Assembly: GCA_963978545.1 (NCBI GenBank)
Contig: OZ021723.1
Location: 5,896,273-5,960,272 of the forward strand
DNA from: Linyphia triangularis
Lineage: Eukaryota > Arthropoda > Arachnida > Araneae > Linyphiidae
Reading direction: 5' to 3'
DNA: 64,000 nucleotides
Both the position numbers and the translations under genes were made by a program. The notes beneath the pieces are model-generated. The model ran no database searches and was not told the origin of the DNA. It saw only the letters and a program-made list of their open reading frames with translations. Within the stretch, counting starts at the first letter, position 1, and every line of letters begins with the position of its first letter. Positions 57,790 through 64,000 of this stretch are shown here, in pieces.

Positions 57790-58480
57790 GGAACTTAACA
57801 ACCTAAATAATAAATTTTAAATTATGTGTTGCAAGTAACTCTTACAACGTAATCTCGACAGCATTACGTGGTGGAAGAAGTTTATTTATTTAACGCATTC
57901 ATGAAAAAACGACCGACCAAACGGTACAGTGGTTAGTGTGCTAGCTTCTAGCCCGCGAGGTTGCGGGTTCGTTTCCCGTGTTAGGCATGGGTGTTTGTAA
58001 ATGTACGTTGGCTTGTCTAATGACGAATGTTTCGTGCATTATAGCCCTCGTGTTGCTGACGGCGCCAGATAATCTGAAAACAACCAACTATGAAATAACG
58101 TCAATAGTCTAGAAGATACAAGTTTCAGACAAAAGTTTTAGCTTTAAAATAGGAGCACAACTTAACTACTATACAGCAAATTTTAAATTATCTGTAACAA
58201 GTAACTCTTACAACGTCATCTCATGCATTTACAAAGTCTGCTTTCGTTTTGATTCATTCATTATCTTAAAGATGTTTAATGAAATAATGGTAATAATCTA
58301 GACGATACTAGTTTCAGACCAAAGTTTTAGTTGTAAAATAGGAACACAACTTAACTACTATATCGTAAATTTTAAATTATCTGTAGCAAGTAAATCGTAC
58401 AACGTAATCTCAAGCATTTACAAAGTTTGTTTTCACATTTCGTTTGAATTCATTCATTATCTTCAAGATATGAAAGACTT
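57790..58480. repeat. Diverged 190-bp repeat, about 2.5 units, with a SINE inside
   Basis: TCTAGAAGATACAAGTTTCAG (58106) and TCTAGACGATACTAGTTTCAG (58296) are 190 bp apart and followed by matching TTTTAAATTATCTGT and CTTACAACGT phrases. A partial unit (57810-57870) lies left of the SINE at 57912. Confidence 0.75.
57912..58089 (+). mobile_element. S1 SINE, plus strand
   Basis: Duplication ATGAAAAAACG / ATGAAATAACG at 57901-57911 and 58090-58100. The B box has one change (GGTTCGTTTCC), which would weaken the internal promoter. Confidence 0.9.
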
Positions 58481-59172
58481 AGAAGATAATACCTTAAGAC
58501 AATTAGTCCCTCATATATGGTGTATCAGCTAACAAGGGGAAAAAATCAGGTAGTTAACTTAAACAATAGAGTGATGTCAAATGACATTTTTGCAGTTAAG
58601 TCACTAATGTTCTCATCCGATGATAAGTTCGAAGCTCTGCATTGAAGTGATTGTTAGGGTGGGCCCTTTGTGTCCAAGGGAATGTTTGTTCTATGGGGGA
58701 ATGGGAGGGGGGGGGTGTCTTGTTTCCAGAGCTCAGGAGAACGCCCCAATTAATTTCGAAGCCGTAGTTGCGCGCATTGTTCAAAAGATTGCAGTTTGGA
58801 AGGAGAACCGTCCTCTACTTTTCGCTCGTCATATTCCTATCATTCCTAGTGCGGGACATCTATTTAAAAGGATGCACTAGTGTCTTCGTGTTATTGTCGA
58901 GCAGAAATTGATTTTTGATGAGAGGGGGGAGGGAGATAATTGATATTTTCTCCTGGGTGGTCATATTTTGGGATACACAAAGGGACTGTGTGGATATTCT
59001 GAAATAGTTATGTTTATTCGATTAATTAATTGAACAACCTTTTTTGATTTTTCGGCGTGAAATGGATATTGTAATTATGGAGTGGAATTAGAGTTTGTGT
59101 TTTGTGGGGATAGATGATAGCAAATAAATGTTTAATGTTTTGTTTCAGTTGAAAGTGTAATCTAAAACATAA
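58481..59172. other. Possibly unique sequence downstream of the candidate exon
   Basis: Contains a less AT-rich stretch at 58600-58960 with G-runs; the 86-residue plus-strand frame there has no recognisable domain. No repeat family is recognised. Confidence 0.35.
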
Positions 59173-59178
59173 ACATTT
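59173..59178 (-). promoter_or_regulatory. Candidate polyadenylation signal
   Basis: AATAAA on the minus strand about 240 bp downstream of the stop codon of the candidate exon at 59416-59559. AT-rich DNA contains many such words, so this is weak on its own. Confidence 0.3.
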
Positions 59179-59415
59179 ATTAAAATTTTACATTACATTA
59201 AATGAGTATCGAGGATTATACCATTGAATTTTTTTTTGTACATTACAAGTATTAATTTGAAAGTGGCGAGAAATCTAAAAGTTAAAATTAAAAAAAAAAA
59301 AAAAACAGTTTCTATGTATTAATTATTACTTCGTTGTTTCAAGTGTTCAATAATGTGCAATATATAGAAAAAAAAACATTTGAATTTTGGTTTGAACTTG
59401 ATATTACAACTGATC

Positions 59416-59559
59416 TCAAACTATAACTTCTGGATAGCTTATCCTCCCGAGATTCCCGCGTACATTTAAATGCACATCGGGTTTTGGGCGGATAATTTTT
59501 CTTTGCATGAACTTTTGAACTCTGAAGATGATTGTTCCACCGATTGTGACAAGTAGAGC
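59416..59559 (-). CDS. Candidate last exon of a host gene: membrane segment and short tail
   Basis: Reads ALLVTIGGTIIFRVQKFMQR, then a basic and polar tail ending ISYPEVIV and TGA at 59416-59418. The hydrophobic stretch followed by basic residues looks like a membrane-spanning helix with a cytoplasmic stop-transfer signal. Directly upstream, at 59560-59583 on the minus strand, is CTGTTTTTTGCCGTTTCTTT followed by ACAG, a strong splice acceptor. The frame is also open without splicing back to an ATG at 59637 (73 residues), and that reading lengthens the hydrophobic run. No upstream exon is recognised within the window. I do not recognise the protein family. Confidence 0.4.
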   Translation of the reverse strand, partial: ALLVTIGGTIIFRVQKFMQRKIIRPKPDVHLNVRGNLGRISYPEVIV

Positions 59560-59958
59560 CTGTAAAGAAACGGCAAAAAACAGTTCCTCTGCCAGTAGAG
59601 GCGTCACGAAAAGTTGGTGCGAAGCACATGTTAGCAATCGACACTAAGACCTTTTCCTCACGTTGTCAGATGTCTGGATGTTCAGCGCGAACAAAAAAAT
59701 TGTGCACTAACTGTAATGTATTTTTATGAATCCCCTCACGAAATTGTTTTGCAGCCTTTCATGATTAAATTTCACATCTGAACAATTAAATTTCAGAATT
59801 TTTGCGAGTTTAAGGAGATAGTCATTTTTTGCCTAAGTGTACTTAAAGTGCATGGATCAGTTCTGAACTTTAAAAGTACGTTACATAGACCCAAAAGAAT
59901 AATATACATAAAAATTAGCTTTAAATCATGTTTCAAACAGTTGTGGGTCTCAGGAGGC

Positions 59959-60170
59959 TATAAACGGTTTCTGCTCAGCAAGCAAATGAAGCCAATTGAA
60001 TACTTCCCCCCTCCATAATGCTATGAAATAGGTTGCTATGGTTACATACACATTGTAGCTAGTTTGGGGGGAAGTTGCTAGAATAGATCACCATGGTGAT
60101 TGTTAAGCCTTCTTCGGCTTCAAGTTAATAACCAAGAATGCACTATCCAGAAGTTGCAGTTGGAGATCAG
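59959..60170 (+). repeat. Dispersed repeat D, copy 3
   Basis: GTTTCTGCTCAGCAAGCAAAT, then CCTTCTTCGGCTTCAAGTTA, then CTATCCAGAAGTTGCAGTTG, in the same order as the copy at 49670-49880. Confidence 0.65.
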
Positions 60171-60399
60171 TGGATATTACCAATCCCAATTTACCTAGTA
60201 ATTTTAACTATACGACTAAATTTCATTTTTGAAACTTATTTTCTATGTCTGAAATAAGTAATACTTTTTTTTTATTTTCTCATCAAACTATAATTTATTT
60301 AACATCTCAAAAGACGTTACGCAAGGGGATTGTAATTACTTGAATGTTTATTAGACGTTTGTAGTGTCTAAAAATCCCAAAGTGTTGTTTGTGTACTGT

Positions 60400-60980
60400 A
60401 GAGCTTCCAACCTAGCCCAATGTGAGGAGTTTCAAGAAGCCAAGTGAATCTTCAAACCAGCCAAATGCGAGGTGTTTCAAGTAGTCCAGGAAACCTTTAA
60501 TCTAGCCCAATGTGAGGTAATTTCAAGTAGTCCAGGGAACCTTTAATCTTGCCCAATGTGAGGTAATTTCAAGTAGTCCAGGGAACCTTTAATCTAGCCC
60601 AATGTGAGGTAATTTCAAGTAGTCCATTGAACCTTTAATCTAGCCCAATGTGAGGTAATTTCAAGTAGTCCATTGAACCTTTAATCTAGCCCAATGTGAG
60701 GTAATTTCAAGTAGTCCATTGAACCTTTAATCTAGCCCAATGTGAGGTAATTTCAAGTAGTCCATTGAACCTTTAATCTAGCCCAATGTGAGGTAATTTC
60801 AAGTAGTCCATTGAACCTTTAATCTAGTCCAATGTGAGGTAATTTCAAGTAGTCCATTGAACCTTTAATCTAGCCCAATGTGAGGTAATTTCAAGTAGTC
60901 CAGAGAACCTTTAATCTAGCCCAATGTGAGGTAATTTCAAGTACTCCAGGGAACCTTTAATCTAGCCCAATATGAGGTTT
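60400..60980. repeat. 46-bp minisatellite, about 12 units
   Basis: The unit contains CCCAATGTGAGGTAATTTCA and AGTCCATTGAACCTTTAATC. Central units (60601 onward) are exact 46-mers. The edge units differ, for example AGTCCAGGGAACC and shorter CGAGGTGTTTCAAG forms. Confidence 0.95.
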
Positions 60981-60989
60981 TTCAAGAAG

Positions 60990-61048
60990 AAGAATATTCT
61001 TAAAAGTAAAATAAAGATTTTAAAATTTTGAGTGCTGGACCCTCTTAA
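60990..61048 (-). mobile_element. Terminal fragment of a TTAAGGGGGTCC-type element
   Basis: On the minus strand TTAAGAGGGTCCAGCACTC starts at 61048 and continues with AAAATCTTTATTTT, as in the element at 54467. The rest of the element is missing; the fragment abuts the 46-bp minisatellite. Confidence 0.55.
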
Positions 61049-61999
61049 TTGAGAAAATTGTCCGCACTTAAGGGGCTAAAGAGCGGCTCGCGGTTTGTCG
61101 ACAACTGCCTTAGGAAATACAGACGGAGCAAGTGTGAATTTCGAGTTCGAACTCAAATATCACGTCCAGATCTCCGATAAAATTTATGTATGAGCGACAC
61201 GTATCGCCCTGAACCGCTTTTAACCGCAAATAAGATTACACCTCCCCCCATCCCCACACCTCCTTCCTCAACTTCTCCTCCGCACCATGGTTGTTAAAGA
61301 AAACAAATCTGGAATCGAACCAAAGTTCTAAGAAGAGAGCTACTGGTATTTGAATTCTATAAAAATGTGGAGTGGGGCGAGATGTTTTGAAATTTGTATT
61401 TGCAGTAATATGAGAATATTTTTTTGGGATCAGGATGTGTTGGACTTAGCACTCATTTTTAAGTCTGTTGTTAAGTCCCTAGTGGCTCGTATAGATAATG
61501 TGAACTATATAGCCCGCTGTGGCGTGTAGAATTAATGATGGCTGTTGCACGTTAAATCCGAAGATTCTGTAATGTCCTCTCGTTGCTGTGTCAAGGATGC
61601 AGAGAAAAAGAGAGGTACCAGCTCAAGTGTTGACTGACCGAATTCAAAATTACGAGGCTTATTTGTAGATATTGTTGTTACAATGTTAGGGCCCTTGGAT
61701 AGCTTGCATTAGAAAACTAAACAAACAAACTTGTTAATGATGGCTTTCGGAGATAAAAATTACTTGTTCAGGCTTTTGACAAACTGACATTTACAAAATG
61801 GTTCGCAAGCTACATAAGCAAACTTTTTCCTAATTTTGTGATCAAAATGCTCAGAACTTTTACAGATTCGAATTGGACTTGCAGTATATACAAAGAAATG
61901 TTAGAAAAACTGTTACAGTAATGAAATAAATGCCCGAAAAATGTAGGCACTCGATAAAATCCGTATCGTGAGCCAGGCTTGTAGGTAATGTGCTTACCG
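61049..61999. other. Possibly unique sequence
   Basis: Mixed composition with a C-rich stretch near 61240-61290. No coding region, RNA gene or repeat is recognised. Confidence 0.4.
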
Positions 62000-63590
62000 A
62001 TTTCAAAATTGCCTTAAATATGTTGTTTATTGTACAAATTTATTAATTTCTTCAAATGCATCCTGAAAAAAAAATATGTAATGTTAACATACTTCAAAAT
62101 TGCCTTAAATATGTTTATTGTACAAATTTATTAATTTCTCCAAATGCACCTTGAAAAAAATATGTAATGTTAACGTACTTCAAAATTGCCTTAAATATGT
62201 TTATTGTACAAATTTATTAATTTCTCCAAATGCATCCTGAAAAAAAAATGTAATGTTAACATACTTCAAAATTGTCTTAAATATGTTTATTGTACAAATT
62301 ATTAATTTCTTCAAATGCACCCTGAAAAAAAATATGTAATGTTAACATACTTCAAAATTGCCTTAAATATGTTTATTGTACAAATTTATTAATTTCTTCA
62401 AATGCATCCTGAAAAAAAATATGCAATGTTAACATACTTCAAAATTGCCTTAAAAATGTTTATTGTACAAATTTATTAATTTCTTCAAATGCATCCTGAA
62501 AAAAAATATGTAATATTGACATACTTCAAAATTGCCTTAAGTATGTTTATTGTACAAATTCATTAATTTCTTCAAATGTATCCTGAAAAAAAATACGTAA
62601 TGTTAACATACTTCAAAATTACCTTAAATATGTTTATTGTACAAATTCATTAATTTCTTCAAATGCATCCTAAAAAAAAAAAAAAAAATGTAATGTTAAC
62701 ATACTTCAAAATTGCATTAAATATATTTATTATACAAATTTATTAATTTCTTCAAATGCATCCTGAAATAAAGTATGTAATGTTAACATACTTCAAAATT
62801 GCCTTAAATATGTTGATTGTACAAATTTATTAATTTCTTCAAATGCATCCTGAAAAAAAATATGCAATGTTAACATACTTCAAAATTGCCTTAAAAATGT
62901 TTATTGTACAAATTTATTAATTTCTTCAAATGCATCCTGAAAAAAAATATGTAATATTGACATACTTCAAAATTGCCTTAAGTATGCTTATTGTACAAAT
63001 TCATTAATTTCTTCAAATGTATCCTGAAAAAAAAAATACGTAATGTTAACATACTTCAAAATTACCTTAAATATGTTTATTGTACAAATTCATTAGTTTC
63101 TTCAAATGCATCCTAAAAAAAAAAAAAAAAAATGTAATGTTAACATACTTCAAAATTGCATTAAATATATTTATTATACAAATTTATTAATTTCTTCAAA
63201 TGCATCCTGAAATAAAGTATGTAATGTTAACATACTTCAAAATTGCCTTAAATATGTTGATTGTACAAATTTATTAATTTCTTCAAATGCATCCTGAAAA
63301 AAAATATGTAATGTTAACATACTTCAAAATTGCCTTAAGTATGTTTATTGTACAAATTCATTAATTTCTTCAAATGCATCCTAAAAAAAAAAAAATGTAA
63401 TGTTAACATACTTCAAAATTGCCTTAAGTATGTTTATTGTACAAATTTATTAATTTCTTCAAATGCATCCTTAAATAAAGTATGTAATGTTAACATACTT
63501 CAAAATTGCCTTAAATATGTTTATTGTACAAATTATTAATTTCTTCAAATGCATCCTGAAAAAAAAAAATGTAATGTTAACATATTTCAA
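62000..63590. repeat. AT-rich satellite, about 18 units of 85-92 bp with higher-order structure
   Basis: The unit contains CATACTTCAAAATTGCCTTA, TTTATTGTACAAATTTATTA and TTCAAATGCATCCTGAAAA. Variant words recur in blocks: ATGCAATG occurs at 62421 and 62862, 441 bp apart, followed in both cases by the same series of variant units (GTAATATTGAC, ATACGTAATG, a long A-run, GAAATAAAGTATG). A block of five units has thus been duplicated as a whole. Confidence 0.95.
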
Positions 63591-63879
63591 AAATTCGTCT
63601 AAAACCATCTTCTCCAAAATCATGTCTCGGAGACATATTACGTGTCTAGAATAAACAAGTAGCGGATTCGAACCTTCTCTTAGCTATCAACGCTCTTTAA
63701 TTTGTAAGTCAGTAGAGAGATATAGCAGCGATTAAGATAGATAATATCGCGTTCATTTTATTTATATGGGAGTTTGCTTAACGGATTTTCTATCATTCGA
63801 GATGTATATGTGAGGTAATTTTCTTTCGTCATTCTTTGAAAGACCTCCCGGTATACCTTTCCGTTTCGATTCTTAATCA
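63591..63879. other. No recognised feature
   Basis: Non-repetitive by eye. No open frame of note. Confidence 0.4.
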
Positions 63880-64000
63880 TTAACAGTACAGTACCAAAAA
63901 TGAAAAAATAAACTTTATACAAAGAAAATTTTTTATTTCAAAATTTTATGTTATGTTTACGACACTATTTATATGTTTTTGATATATATATATATTTTAA
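63880..64000. mobile_element. Partial TTAAGGGGGTCC-type element, cut by the window edge
   Basis: AGTACCAAAAATGAAAAAAT and the following 100 bp parallel the left part of the element at 16540-17271 (GTACCGAAAATAAAAAAAC, then ACTATTTATATAT). The exact terminus is degraded. Confidence 0.45.

Overview
This is AT-rich eukaryotic DNA made almost entirely of interspersed and tandem repeats. There are no operons, no dense coding and no intact large gene. The tRNA-derived SINEs, Helitrons, Tc1/mariner, piggyBac-like and other TTAA-flanked DNA transposons, solo LTRs and RNase H-bearing LINE remnant point to a metazoan. The transposase and SINE types suggest an arthropod, and a spider is my best guess; that is inference from family resemblance, not proof. 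The only plausible host coding sequence is a short membrane-anchor exon or ORF on the minus strand at 59416-59559, with a weaker cysteine-containing candidate at 54180-54393.

Layout. 0.7-4.7 kb: repeat arrays with three SINEs and a small TTAA element. 5.0-7.7 kb: a 2.7 kb DNA transposon with a transposase broken by one frameshift. 8.7-18.8 kb: a solo LTR, two copies of a roughly 0.7-1.2 kb unclassified repeat (called family X here), a head-to-tail Helitron-like pair, two TTAA elements and A-rich minisatellites. 19.8-21.8 kb: ten SINEs in tandem. 22-29 kb: two X copies, a solo LTR, a MITE, a second SINE type and a fold-back element. 29.2-34.9 kb: a 3.2 kb element with GTGTCT-rich ends, followed by a 14-copy satellite whose units can form hairpins. 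36.1-39.5 kb: a nest of TTAA elements with a Tc1 copy inside. 39.6-49.2 kb: two Helitrons, two MITE copies, two solo LTRs and a 213-bp array. 50-53 kb: a LINE remnant split by a SINE, and another X copy. 54-58 kb: piggyBac-like deletion derivatives and SINEs. 60-64 kb: two more tandem arrays.

I do not see a previously undescribed functional system of linked genes. The most informative signals are: a SINE tandem array whose origin from two neighbouring insertions can be read from its target-site duplications; a long tRNA-derived SINE that shares its 3' end with a LINE fragment in the same window; an internally deleted piggyBac copy whose short ORF joins a start region to the cysteine-rich end domain; a Helitron whose empty site is preserved in neighbouring tandem copies; and two TTAA elements that share a single TTAA.
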